A stretch of 64,000 nucleotides of DNA from Shewanella sp. c952 (GTDB lineage: Bacteria; Pseudomonadota; Gammaproteobacteria; Enterobacterales; Shewanellaceae). Of the stretch, positions 46,130 to 54,515 are shown piece by piece. The DNA is taken from positions 116,361 to 180,360 of the forward strand of contig NZ_BPEW01000006.1 in NCBI RefSeq assembly GCF_019654975.1, given 5' to 3'. The notes beneath the pieces are model-generated. The model ran no database searches. It was not told the DNA's origin and saw only the letters and a program-made list of their open reading frames with translations. Every line of letters begins with the position of its first letter. Position 1 is the first letter of the stretch. Both the position numbers and the translations under genes were made by a program.

Positions 46130-47416
46130 TTGCAGTCAGGTAAAATTTCTTTTTTTAAAATGTCGCTTTTTCGTTTTGCAGCTCTGCCTCCTCTGCATCG
46201 GAAAATATTAATCGGTTCAGTACTGTTGTTTGGCGCTGCATTTATGCTGCCACAGAACCAACAGTTATTATCACAAAGGATCCCTGTTGAGCTTGATATT
46301 GACGCTTTGATCTCGCAGTCAACACCGATACCAGCAATCAATACACTGCTAGATAAACCTAGATTCGAGAAAGTGATTGTTAAAGGGGATACGTTAAGTG
46401 GCCTATTTGAACAAGGCGGCGTTGATCAACAAACCATGTATCGTGTGCTAGAGGCAGATCTAAACGTACTTGCACTTGATACATTGCAACCTGGCAATGA
46501 GATCAAGTTTTGGCTTGATGAAGCAGACAAGCTTGAGAAGTTAACACTCTATTTTAGCGCGGCTAGACAAGTTACCTATAGCCGTTTTGAGGACGGAACT
46601 TTCAATGTTGATGAGGTCAACATTGAGGGCATTTGGCGTAATCGTAGCGTTGCTGGTGAAATAAACGGTTCATTTTATCTTTCAGCACAAAAGATGGGGC
46701 TTAACGCCGCGCAGATCCAACGGGTCGAGTCACTATTGAAAGAGAAGCTGAATTTCGCGCGTGATCTGCGTGCAGGCGATAAGTTCTCAGTATTAATCAA
46801 TGATCAATATATTGACGGGGTGGCTACTGGTGGCAGTGATATCTTGGGTGTGAGTATTGACCGTGGTCATAGCAGCATCAATGCTTATCAGTTTACCGAT
46901 GGTAATTTTTATGATGAGCAGGGAAGAAGCTTGGCGCGTGCCTTTCAGCGAATTCCACTGCAGCGAAATTATCGTATAAGCTCGCGATTTAATCCACATC
47001 GTCATCACCCTGTTACAGGCCGCACATCACCCCATAACGGCACTGATTTTGCCACGCCTATAGGCACTAAGGTTATAGCGCCTGGTGATGGTATTGTCTC
47101 TTTGGTTACCGATCATCGATTTGCAGGTAAGTATGTGGTGATCGAGCATGGTAATAAATATCGTACTCGCTATTTACACCTGTCGAAATCTTTGGTGCAT
47201 AAAGGCCAGCGAGTATCTCGTGGCCAAGTCATCGCGCTTTCGGGCAATACCGGCAGGATCACTGGGCCGCACTTACACTATGAATTTCATATTAATGGCC
47301 GAGCGGTTGATCCTATGAAAGCCAAAATCCCAATGGCAAATCAATTATCTAAAAAGCAGATGGGTGCTTTTGAGCAACTCGTGCGGGTGAGAAAGATGAT
47401 GATGGGACAAGTTTAA
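46130..47416 (+). CDS. mepM: M23 murein endopeptidase with OapA/LysM-like region (MepM-like)
   Basis: Envelope zinc peptidase of up to 428 aa that cuts peptidoglycan cross-links. An N-terminal membrane anchor (about 25-43) is followed by an OapA/LysM-like segment with VIVKGDTLSGLFEQGGV near residue 84. The peptidase M23 domain (about 290-400) has HNGTDFATPIGT (zinc ligands H and D near 302), then HLHYEF near 377. The first in-frame start is TTG at 46130; an ATG at 46160 gives 418 aa, and neither has a clear ribosome binding site. The size and order match E. coli MepM (440 aa). Confidence 0.85.
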   Translation: MQSGKISFFKMSLFRFAALPPLHRKILIGSVLLFGAAFMLPQNQQLLSQRIPVELDIDALISQSTPIPAINTLLDKPRFEKVIVKGDTLSGLFEQGGVDQQTMYRVLEADLNVLALDTLQPGNEIKFWLDEADKLEKLTLYFSAARQVTYSRFEDGTFNVDEVNIEGIWRNRSVAGEINGSFYLSAQKMGLNAAQIQRVESLLKEKLNFARDLRAGDKFSVLINDQYIDGVATGGSDILGVSIDRGHSSINAYQFTDGNFYDEQGRSLARAFQRIPLQRNYRISSRFNPHRHHPVTGRTSPHNGTDFATPIGTKVIAPGDGIVSLVTDHRFAGKYVVIEHGNKYRTRYLHLSKSLVHKGQRVSRGQVIALSGNTGRITGPHLHYEFHINGRAVDPMKAKIPMANQLSKKQMGAFEQLVRVRKMMMGQV

Positions 47417-47463
47417 GCTGGGTATTTCAAAGGCTAATTAAGTCCATTTTCGACAAAATAAAC

Positions 47464-47874
47464 CTATAAAGCTTGCAGCCGTTGTTGCTGTTTCATCGCA
47501 CAAAGACAAGCTTTGCCTCTAAGGGCTGGGCAACTCTTACAGGGAGTGGGCTTGTAAGGACGATGGGGGCTTGTACTATTGAGGCTTAATTTGTTGATGA
47601 GTTTCAGTGATGAAAACGCACCATTGTCGTTAGCACTGTGCAGTCTTTTATAAGCTATAGGATGTGGGGTGATACTATTGATACTTGCAAGTTTAGCTCG
47701 ATACTTGAGAATTTTGAGCTGATATTTCTCTATTTTTCGTTGACGCTTATTCTGTGATATTGCACGTTCGATGCAGTTTGTTGCAGTCAAAGACAAGTAA
47801 AACCCAAGTTTACGCTGTGATTTAGCTAACTTGTTTTGATATTTGTGTTGATGACTTTGCAGCTTTGGTTTCAT
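47464..47874 (-). CDS. Small basic protein with a C-terminal cysteine cluster
   Basis: I do not recognise this 136-aa protein. The N-terminal 70 residues are very basic and helical (KYQNKLAKSQRKLGFYL ... KIEKYQLKILKYRAKLASI). The C-terminus has four cysteines in C-x2-C-P-x7-C-x-C, a likely metal site (CKSCPALRGKACLC). There is no signal peptide or membrane segment. The ATG at 47874 follows a TTG in the same frame. It is convergent with mepM. Basic composition suggests nucleic-acid contact, but that is inference. Confidence 0.55.
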   Translation of the reverse strand: MKPKLQSHQHKYQNKLAKSQRKLGFYLSLTATNCIERAISQNKRQRKIEKYQLKILKYRAKLASINSITPHPIAYKRLHSANDNGAFSSLKLINKLSLNSTSPHRPYKPTPCKSCPALRGKACLCAMKQQQRLQAL

Positions 47875-48119
47875 GACAACTCGCAATCGAGAGGGTGTTG
47901 ATCTTACACGGCTGTTTTTGCCGCGGTTTATTGGCTTTTATTACTGCGTTACTCGCTTTTCACTTAGCGAGCAAAGCATCATTGCTCAAGCCTTGCCTTA
48001 AAAGCATTATTCTTTACGGTAAATAATCGAACAAACACTAAGCTCGAAAGATTAACCGCCCTAGCCAATTGCTTACATTGTAAATGAAAATCGTTATCAG
48101 TTAAAGTGGGTTGTGAAAT

Positions 48120-48626
48120 TTAACGATAGGGGTTTTGATCGGCATCGACGAGGGTTAGCAATAGCCTAAGTTCAAACTCAAGTTGATGATAATCGCCTTC
48201 CATATGACAACATAACTGATAGAAAGCTTTGTTGTGTTCTTTCTCTTTTAGGTGTGCAAGCTCATGCACTACCACCATTCTTAGCAGACCTTCAGGTACT
48301 TTTTTCAAACGTGAAGAGATACGAATTTCATTCTTAGCTTTGATCTTAGCACCTTGCTTACGGGCAACGTAGGAGTGCAGACCCAGCGCTTGATGCTTTA
48401 GGGATATCTTGTCATCAAAGATAACTTTAGCCAGTGGCTGAGATTTACGCAGATATTGGTTCTTTATAGCGATGGTGTAGTCATACAGTGCTTTATCTGT
48501 GCGTACCGAATGGATTTCTGGATGTCTTTTCAGTAGTACATCAGCTAGTTTTCCTTGAGATAATAAGGTTTGAACTTGCTGTTGAATCTCGCTTTGGTAA
48601 CCGTTTAGATAGGGAAGAGGTTGCAT
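48120..48626 (-). CDS. YgjP-type (DUF45) metallopeptidase-like protein
   Basis: Cytoplasmic protein of 168 aa, the same size as E. coli YgjP (167 aa). A zinc-metallopeptidase motif HELAHLKEKEHNKAFY near residue 120 contains HExxH with a third histidine seven residues later, as in the M48/DUF45/SprT-like group. Upstream RISSRLKKVPEGLLRMVVVHEL is typical of the family. It is monocistronic, and its substrate is unknown. Confidence 0.85.
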   Translation of the reverse strand: MQPLPYLNGYQSEIQQQVQTLLSQGKLADVLLKRHPEIHSVRTDKALYDYTIAIKNQYLRKSQPLAKVIFDDKISLKHQALGLHSYVARKQGAKIKAKNEIRISSRLKKVPEGLLRMVVVHELAHLKEKEHNKAFYQLCCHMEGDYHQLEFELRLLLTLVDADQNPYR

Positions 48627-48737
48627 AATGAGTTTAGTAAATTAAGGGGATATTACGAAAGGGACGATGGCATCTAGCCTGGCCTTTAGCAATTAATTTG
48701 CTTAAAGGTTTACGTCCCTAGCTGTATTTCTCTGTTA

Positions 48738-49181
48738 CTACTCTTCTTCTACCTTGAAGATGGTTAAGTTATGAGAAGCATAAGCCGCTTCGAAAGCATT
48801 CTTTTGGAATCGCTTAAGCCCAAGACCTTCAAAGTCAACTTGTGGCGGATTACGCTTGAGCTGTGCTTTAATGATAACAGGGGAGATGAGTGTTACAGGC
48901 AGTGTTAATACCTGAATAGCAGCCTCAAGTTTAAAACTGGTTATGCTACCAGCACCTTTACCTTTTTGTTCGCGTTCAATGATGACAACTTCATCAACAC
49001 GGTAATCTTCTAGAAGTTTACCAAAGGCAAAGTGAAACTCTCGAATCGTCTCGGTTTGCGCTGAGTTTGAAATAGCGAATGATTTCTGACGGCAATCAGG
49101 CACATTATAGGTTTCGCCTTCATAACTTAATAAACTGATGATGGCTTCGCCACCTTTTAACTCTACGCCACAAACTCTCAT
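48738..49181 (-). CDS. DUF3010 protein
   Basis: Cytoplasmic protein of 147 aa. The MRVCGVELKGGEAIISLL start and a VDEVVIIEREQKGKGAGS segment suggest a RuvC/RNase H-like fold with spaced acidic residues (E7, E71). Members of DUF3010 are found in Shewanella and Vibrio relatives without known function. The ATG at 49181 is chosen because conservation starts there; an upstream frame adds seven residues. Confidence 0.72.
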   Translation of the reverse strand: MRVCGVELKGGEAIISLLSYEGETYNVPDCRQKSFAISNSAQTETIREFHFAFGKLLEDYRVDEVVIIEREQKGKGAGSITSFKLEAAIQVLTLPVTLISPVIIKAQLKRNPPQVDFEGLGLKRFQKNAFEAAYASHNLTIFKVEEE

Positions 49182-49356
49182 GATAAACCTTAACAATAAC
49201 AATATTGCGCATATTGTAGCGTTATTTTGCTCAGTGGTCAGCGTTTAGCATTAGCATATTGCAAATATATTTTGGTTTGTTGTATGACATTTCAGCTAAC
49301 TTCATTTAAATGAGTGGCAATGAAATACGTTAAGGCGTCACTCGGTCTAGTAGATG

Positions 49357-49637
49357 ATACCAACTCCATAAAGAGTTGCTCATTCAGCGGGAGTTAAAAT
49401 CACTTTAGACAAGTAAGTGGCTTATCGCTAATCGTTATTCTATATCGAATGCCAGATGCGCTGTATTAAGTGATGTCTCCATGCCTTTAATATCAGCCGC
49501 ACGTTGTGAGCGTCTCAGGACTTTCACTGCTGCGTTGCATTGTCTCAAAAGGGAGTAACCCTTTCTTCCACAATGCGCCTTGAATTGAAAGCGCTGAGAA
49601 AGCACTGAACTGAGTATATCCATAATGGAATTGGTAT
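49357..49637. mobile_element. MITE copy 1 (281 bp, imperfect terminal inverted repeats)
   Basis: The left end ATACCAACTCCATAAA and right end ATAATGGAATTGGTAT are inverted repeats of about 16 bp. The body is about 85-90% identical to a second copy at 57781-58047. There is no transposase; the short frames inside are not genes. It ends 32 bp before the YHS lipoprotein start and so forms part of its upstream region. This copy carries extra bases near 49482-49498 relative to copy 2. Confidence 0.88.
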
Positions 49638-49669
49638 TATGTATTGTGTACTGGAAAAGAGGGGAAGTT

Positions 49670-50116
49670 ATGAAGCGGATCTACAATCTAACGGCTATTT
49701 TATTGAGTATTGTTTTAGTTGGCTGTACTAGCTTAGGCGGTGAGCCTACGTTTCAAGATGAAGGCATTGCGGTTAATGGTTACGATGTGGTTGCCTATTT
49801 TACTGAGCAGCAACCTGTTAAGGGGAACCTTGAATTTAGCAGCCATTATAAAGATACCCAATGGCTTTTTAGCAGTGAAGAACACAAGTTGTTGTTTGAG
49901 CAAAATCAGCAACAATACCTACCACAATACGGTGGTTACTGTGCCTACGGCATGTCGAAAGGCTTTGTGGTGGACACTGACCCAAGTGCATTTACCATCT
50001 TGAACAATAAGCTTTACTTAAACTATAGCCTTGGCGTGCGGGAGACATGGTTACAAGATACCGCTTTATATATAGAGCGTGCAGACAAAAACTGGTTGGA
50101 AAAAATAGCTAAGTAA
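49670..50116 (+). CDS. YHS-domain lipoprotein
   Basis: Exported protein of 148 aa. The lipobox LVGC places a lipid anchor at cysteine 18. The YHS domain follows with IAVNGYDVVAYFTEQ and YGGYCAYGMSKGF, whose cysteine and nearby residues can bind metal. The ATG at 49670 has GAGGGGAA upstream; a longer frame would start inside the MITE end. YHS lipoproteins are common in marine gammaproteobacteria and may handle copper or other metals; that is inference. Confidence 0.85.
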   Translation: MKRIYNLTAILLSIVLVGCTSLGGEPTFQDEGIAVNGYDVVAYFTEQQPVKGNLEFSSHYKDTQWLFSSEEHKLLFEQNQQQYLPQYGGYCAYGMSKGFVVDTDPSAFTILNNKLYLNYSLGVRETWLQDTALYIERADKNWLEKIAK

Positions 50117-50145
50117 ACCCTCAACTTTGATCTTGTTTAAATAAA

Positions 50146-50179
50146 AAGCCGCTGTGATAGTGCTCTATCACAGCGGCTT
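50146..50179. terminator. Bidirectional terminator between the YHS and DEAD-box genes
   Basis: A perfect 15-bp stem, AAGCCGCTGTGATAG with CTATCACAGCGGCTT, and a four-base loop stand between convergent genes. Upstream AAAA gives a T-run on the minus strand. Confidence 0.88.
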
Positions 50180-50198
50180 AAAGCGTTATGTAATTAGC

Positions 50199-51542
50199 TT
50201 AATCTTCTGGTGTATCCTGTAGCTTAGCTTTTGGCTTTCTAAGCATCGGAGCATCACCGACGTCGACGCCAGTAGCAAAGCGTCTATCGCGATTTGCTGT
50301 AGCCTTAGCCGCAGACTTTTTCTTCGCGGTTGCCGCTTTTTTCTTTGCTGCGGCAGGCTTTGCTTTCTTCTTGCTCTGTGCTTTCGGTTTCAAGCCAGTA
50401 AATTTACCTTTTAACCCTTCTAGTTCACTAAAAGCAAACAGCTTATTCAGGAAGGTTTGTACTTGGGTAAAATTAACCCAATCTTTAGGACCGACTAATG
50501 AAACCGCGTCGCCTTTAGCGCCAGCACGTCCAGTACGTCCAATACGGTGAACATACTCTTCGGCAAACTTTGGCATATCAAAGTTGATCACTAAAGAAAC
50601 ATTGAGTAAATCTAGACCACGAGATGCCACATCAGTAGTCACCAATATCTGTTGTAAACCACGGCTGAACTCATCCATGATTTGGTTACGGGCATTTTGT
50701 TTTAGCTCGCCACTGAGTGATGCTGTTTTAAAGCCATCATCAGCAAGTTTCTTCGCTAAGCGATCAGTATCTTGTCGAGTCGCGGTAAAGATGATGATCT
50801 GCTTTTGCTGTTCATCTTTTAAAATGCGCGTTAATAGCGCTTCTTTATGATCAAGGTGATCACAAAGGAATATACGCTGAGTAATATCTTTGTGCTCTAA
50901 GTTACCAGCGCCAATAGCAACATGTTCTGGGGTTTTAAGCAGCTCTGCAGCAATGTCATCGACATCGCCGTGATCAAGTGTTGCCGAAAACATCAATGTT
51001 TGGCGACGTTTATGATCGGCCGCATCGTTAATTTGTTTAAGCTGCTCAGCAAAGCCTAAATCCAACATACGGTCGGCTTCATCGAAGATAAGTAGCTCGA
51101 GACCATTGAGGTGCAGATGATGCTGTTTCAGGTGATCGGCCAAGCGACCCGGTGTGGCCACAACAAAGTGCGGGTCACGAGCCAGTGCTTTTGCTTGGTC
51201 GTTAAAGTTCTCACCACCAAGAATTTTAGTGGCTTTAAACTGTGTATTAGCAACTAATAAACGCAGTTGACTATAAACCTGGGTTGCAAGCTCACGAGTG
51301 GGTAGCAAAATAACCGCACGAGGGTCGCGCTTACTCAATGCTTTACACGAAATCATCCTTTGCATTGCAGGTAGCAAAAACGCCAAGGTCTTGCCTGAAC
51401 CTGTTTTAGATGATGCCATTAGATCTTTGCCAGCAAGGGCAATGGGTATGGCTTGTTCCTGGATCTCAGTAGGGGTGTCTATGCCCATGTGTTTTAATGT
51501 TTGTAACAGACGTTGATCCAGTGAAAAATCGGTGAATTGCAA
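50199..51542 (-). CDS. DEAD-box RNA helicase (SrmB/RhlE group)
   Basis: ATP-dependent RNA helicase of 447 aa. Motifs in order: Q motif TPTEIQEQAIP near residue 24, Walker A ASSKTGSGKT near 47, PTRELA near 87, DEAD in IFDEADRM near 154, SAT in MFSATL near 185, and HRIGRTGRAG near 332. A lysine- and alanine-rich basic tail (about 380-430) probably binds RNA. The start appears to be TTG with AAGGAG upstream. The overall pattern resembles SrmB of ribosome assembly, but paralogue assignment among DEAD-box proteins is uncertain. Confidence 0.88.
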   Translation of the reverse strand: MQFTDFSLDQRLLQTLKHMGIDTPTEIQEQAIPIALAGKDLMASSKTGSGKTLAFLLPAMQRMISCKALSKRDPRAVILLPTRELATQVYSQLRLLVANTQFKATKILGGENFNDQAKALARDPHFVVATPGRLADHLKQHHLHLNGLELLIFDEADRMLDLGFAEQLKQINDAADHKRRQTLMFSATLDHGDVDDIAAELLKTPEHVAIGAGNLEHKDITQRIFLCDHLDHKEALLTRILKDEQQKQIIIFTATRQDTDRLAKKLADDGFKTASLSGELKQNARNQIMDEFSRGLQQILVTTDVASRGLDLLNVSLVINFDMPKFAEEYVHRIGRTGRAGAKGDAVSLVGPKDWVNFTQVQTFLNKLFAFSELEGLKGKFTGLKPKAQSKKKAKPAAAKKKAATAKKKSAAKATANRDRRFATGVDVGDAPMLRKPKAKLQDTPED

Positions 51543-51757
51543 AGGTGAACTCCTTAAATAATCTGACCGCGTATTATAGCCTAGATAGATAGAGCAGGGC
51601 TATGACTAGCTATTAAGTTTATCTTAAAGAAGTTGAATTAAACGCTTAGGATAGGCTGAGTGTAGCTGAAGGACTCATTAGAGTGGTAAAATCGGCATCG
51701 TTCAAAATGCTAGTCGCTCGTAGCTGAGCTTATTATTGGCTTTAGGAGTCACAAATT

Positions 51758-52741
51758 GTGATAGAAAAAAATCACTCCGTTCGAATAGGACTGGCCCTTG
51801 GAAGTGGCGCTGCAAAGGGCTGGGCACATATTGGTGTGTTGAATGGGCTGGCTAAGCTGGGGGTTTACCCTGATAAAATTGCTGGCTGCTCCATTGGTGC
51901 AGTGGTAGGCGCCGCATATGCTAATGAAAATTTACCTGAACTAGAAAATTGGGTGCGTAGCTTTAGTAGCTGGGATGTATTGGGGCTCATGGATTTGAGT
52001 TGGCGTAAAGGTGGCTTAATCGGTGGCGAAAAAGTGTTCGACGTGCTGCAAAAACGCATGGGCGATATGCAGATTGAGCAGCTTAAAAAACCATTTGCAG
52101 CAGTAGCGACCGATCTTTATTCAGGGCAAGAGATCTGGTTTACGGAGGGTGATTTGCGCCATGCAGTGAGAGCATCATGCTCTATGCCTGGTATTTTACC
52201 GCCTGTTAAAGTGGGCGAACGTTGGCTGGTGGATGGCGCAGTAGTGAACCCTGTACCGGTGTCAGTTAGTCGTGCAATGGGCGTCGATATTGTGATAGCG
52301 GTTGATCTTCATGGTTTGCGCCGTGGCCGTTTACAAGTATTACCAGTCAATATGAAGAGTAACAAGCCTACTACAGAGGAAGAAGCGGAAGCTGAAAAGC
52401 ATCAAGAGAAAGGTTTTACTGATTTGTTAGCTCGAGGAAGAGACTACATTAGCGGCCTGACTGATAAGCTTTCATTGAGTCAAAAGCTCGAAAATAGCCA
52501 AAGCCCAAACCCAGGAATGTTAGCGGTAATGTCGCAATCTATGGACATATTAGAGCAACGGCATAAAAGAGCTCGATTAATGGGCGATCCGCCTGATATT
52601 TGTATTGTGCCGGATCTGGGTGATATCGGTACCATGGAGTTTCATCGCGCTGAAGAGGCAATTGCGGCAGGAGAGGCGGCTGTAGAGCAAGTCGCGCACC
52701 TTATTGAAGCGGCTTTAGCACCACATCGGATAAGCGAGTAA
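51758..52741 (+). CDS. rssA: Patatin-like phospholipase RssA
   Basis: Patatin-family serine lipase of 327 aa. GLALGSGAAKGWAHIGV near residue 11 gives the oxyanion hole, GCSIGAV near 46 the nucleophile elbow (G-x-S-x-G), and VDGAVVNP near 162 the catalytic aspartate. The C-terminal MGDPPDICIVPDLGDIGTMEFHRAEEAIAAG closely matches E. coli RssA (301 aa). An extra charged loop lies near 200-225. The GTG start has AGGAG upstream. It is monocistronic. Confidence 0.9.
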   Translation: MIEKNHSVRIGLALGSGAAKGWAHIGVLNGLAKLGVYPDKIAGCSIGAVVGAAYANENLPELENWVRSFSSWDVLGLMDLSWRKGGLIGGEKVFDVLQKRMGDMQIEQLKKPFAAVATDLYSGQEIWFTEGDLRHAVRASCSMPGILPPVKVGERWLVDGAVVNPVPVSVSRAMGVDIVIAVDLHGLRRGRLQVLPVNMKSNKPTTEEEAEAEKHQEKGFTDLLARGRDYISGLTDKLSLSQKLENSQSPNPGMLAVMSQSMDILEQRHKRARLMGDPPDICIVPDLGDIGTMEFHRAEEAIAAGEAAVEQVAHLIEAALAPHRISE

Positions 52742-52757
52742 ACCTTAAAAATCGGAC

Positions 52758-52787
52758 AATAAAAAAGGGCTTAAAGCCCTTTTTTAT
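52758..52787. terminator. Bidirectional terminator between rssA and the CurA-like gene
   Basis: AATAAAAAAGGGCT pairs with AGCCCTTTTTTATT over a small loop, with A- and T-runs on both sides, between convergent genes. Confidence 0.93.
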
Positions 52788-52805
52788 TGCATTATCAAAT
52801 ATTGA

Positions 52806-53804
52806 TTAAGCCAACTTCACAATCATCTTGCCGCGGTTTTTACCTTCGAACAAGCCGATAAAGGCTTCAGGTGCATTCGAGAGGCCTTCGTAAACTGTTT
52901 GTTCAGCGGTGACTTTGCCCTCAGCTAACCATTGGCCCATCTGCTTGGCAAATTCGGGGTAATGTGCCCAATGTTCAAACACAATAAAGCCTTCAATTTT
53001 AAGTTTTTTCATAATGATTTGCGCTAAGTTTGCAGGTCCCGGTGTCGGCGCCGTATCGTTATATTGGGCAATCATGCCGCAAACAGCGATGCGGCCATGA
53101 TCTTTCATATTGTTAAGCGCAGCGGTTAAGTGTTCACCGCCAACGTTCTCAAAATAGACATCAATACCTTCTGGCGCAGCTTGTGCTAGCGCAGCCGTTA
53201 GATCGCCACAGGTTTTGTAGTTGATCACAGCATCTACACCGAGGGACTTGATGTGCTCTGCCTTCTCATCAGAACCAACCGACGCAACCACTCGGGCGCC
53301 CATGAGTTTGCCAATTTGTACCGCAACGCTACCAACGGCGCCTGATGCTGCAGAGACAAACAAGGTTTCGCCCGATTTTAGTTCAGCGATACGGTTAAGG
53401 CCTGTCCAAGCAGTCATACCAGGCATACCAAGCACACCTAAGAAGTGTGATTCGCTGATAGGTGTTTGAGGCAGGCGAGTGATCTCTGTACCGTCGGTAA
53501 CATAATGACTGCGCCAGCCGTGCATGCTGTTAACCTTGCTGCCAACAGGGAACTCGCTATTGTTCGATTCCACCACTTCGCCAATTGCGCCACCTTCAAG
53601 TACAGCGCCTATTTCAAAAGGTGCAATGTAGCTTTTTCTATCAATCATGCGGCCACGCATGTATGGGTCGACTGACATCCATAAGTTTTTAACTAAAAAC
53701 TCACCGTCTTTAATAGCAGCTAACGCCACTTCAGCTTCAGCGAAATTGTTAGCGTTAGGCAGGCCTTCAGGGCGAGATTTAAGTTGGATTTGCTTAGCGT
53801 TCAT
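52806..53804 (-). CDS. NADP-dependent double-bond reductase (CurA/YncB-like)
   Basis: Cytoplasmic zinc-independent medium-chain reductase of 332 aa in the leukotriene B4 dehydrogenase/CurA group. The N-terminal domain has LWMSVDPYMRGRM (near 42). The Rossmann fold has VSAASGAVGSVAVQIGKLMG near 150, and C-terminal conserved parts include DVYFENVGG. It reduces alpha,beta-unsaturated carbonyl compounds with NADPH in the family, suited to detoxifying reactive aldehydes or quinones. It faces an OhrR-type regulator across repeated TTTGYGCGCAAA sites. Confidence 0.88.
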   Translation of the reverse strand: MNAKQIQLKSRPEGLPNANNFAEAEVALAAIKDGEFLVKNLWMSVDPYMRGRMIDRKSYIAPFEIGAVLEGGAIGEVVESNNSEFPVGSKVNSMHGWRSHYVTDGTEITRLPQTPISESHFLGVLGMPGMTAWTGLNRIAELKSGETLFVSAASGAVGSVAVQIGKLMGARVVASVGSDEKAEHIKSLGVDAVINYKTCGDLTAALAQAAPEGIDVYFENVGGEHLTAALNNMKDHGRIAVCGMIAQYNDTAPTPGPANLAQIIMKKLKIEGFIVFEHWAHYPEFAKQMGQWLAEGKVTAEQTVYEGLSNAPEAFIGLFEGKNRGKMIVKLA

Positions 53805-53822
53805 AGTGATCCTTTATTTTTG

Positions 53823-53834
53823 TTTGTGCGCAAA
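53823..53834. promoter_or_regulatory. Operator-like site 1 (TTTGTGCGCAAA)
   Basis: This 12-mer differs by one base from the perfect palindrome at 53880-53891. It lies 19 bp upstream of the CurA-like gene start, where it could block transcription of that gene. A related half-site occurs near 53898-53907. Confidence 0.6.
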
Positions 53835-53879
53835 GTAATTGCCCGCATCATAACTAAAGATTGAGAGCTATGCAAATAG

Positions 53880-53891
53880 TTTGCGCGCAAA
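53880..53891. promoter_or_regulatory. Operator-like site 2 (TTTGCGCGCAAA, perfect palindrome)
   Basis: A perfect 12-bp palindrome in the middle of the 174-bp divergent region between the CurA-like reductase and the MarR-type regulator. Together with site 1 it looks like the binding sequence of the adjacent regulator. Confidence 0.65.
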
Positions 53892-53978
53892 ATAACTCTG
53901 CGCAAATTAAATGCAGATTGGCTAGTTTTGTTAATTCTAGTCAGGTAAAATTGCCACACTTAATTGAGGTAATAACCT

Positions 53979-54434
53979 GTGGCGGATAACCAAGTGTCAA
54001 ATAATGATAGCCCAACATGTTTATCAGATAATGTATGTTTTGCGCTGTATACCGCTGGCAATGCACTTATGCGCGCTTACCGCCCTTTGTTGGATCAGTA
54101 TGAACTGACCTATCCACAATATTTGGTTATGCAAGCGCTATGGCTAAAAGATAGGGCGAGTATGACGCAGTTATCTCAAGCTACACGTTTGGATATGGGC
54201 ACGTTGACACCAATCGTAAAGCGATTGGAGACAAAATTGTTTCTGCAGCGACTGCCAGATGAAACCGATGAGCGTAAAAAGGTGATAGCACTAACGAATA
54301 CCGGCTTGGCGCTGCAAGCCGACGCGCTGTCACAAAAGCAAACACTATTAGAGAAGGTGAGTATGACTGAGCAGGAGATTGAGTCTCTGCGAGTACTATG
54401 CTTGAACTTGACTACGCAGTTGAATCAAAAGTAA
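53979..54434 (+). CDS. MarR-family regulator, OhrR type
   Basis: Winged-helix repressor of 151 aa. The N-terminal DNVCFALYTAGNALMRAYRPLLDQYELTYPQYLVM closely follows Bacillus OhrR, including a cysteine (residue 20) at the peroxide-sensing position; a further cysteine is at 14. The recognition helix region MTQLSQATRLDMGTLTPIVKRLE and the DERKK wing follow. The start is GTG at 53979. It is divergent from a CurA-like reductase rather than an ohr peroxidase gene. It probably represses both directions until oxidised. Confidence 0.88.
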   Translation: MADNQVSNNDSPTCLSDNVCFALYTAGNALMRAYRPLLDQYELTYPQYLVMQALWLKDRASMTQLSQATRLDMGTLTPIVKRLETKLFLQRLPDETDERKKVIALTNTGLALQADALSQKQTLLEKVSMTEQEIESLRVLCLNLTTQLNQK

Positions 54435-54515
54435 GCAGTCAATTTAATCGTTCAAAAAGCGGCACAGTTCCTGCTTTAATCGTTGCATGATTACCACTGT
54501 GCCGAATTTTTGACG

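Noticed and set aside
49435..49623. Minus-strand frame of 62 codons inside the first MITE
   Set aside because: It repeats as a partial frame in the second MITE (57977-58180) but shifts and changes ends, as expected of a non-coding repeat rather than a gene.
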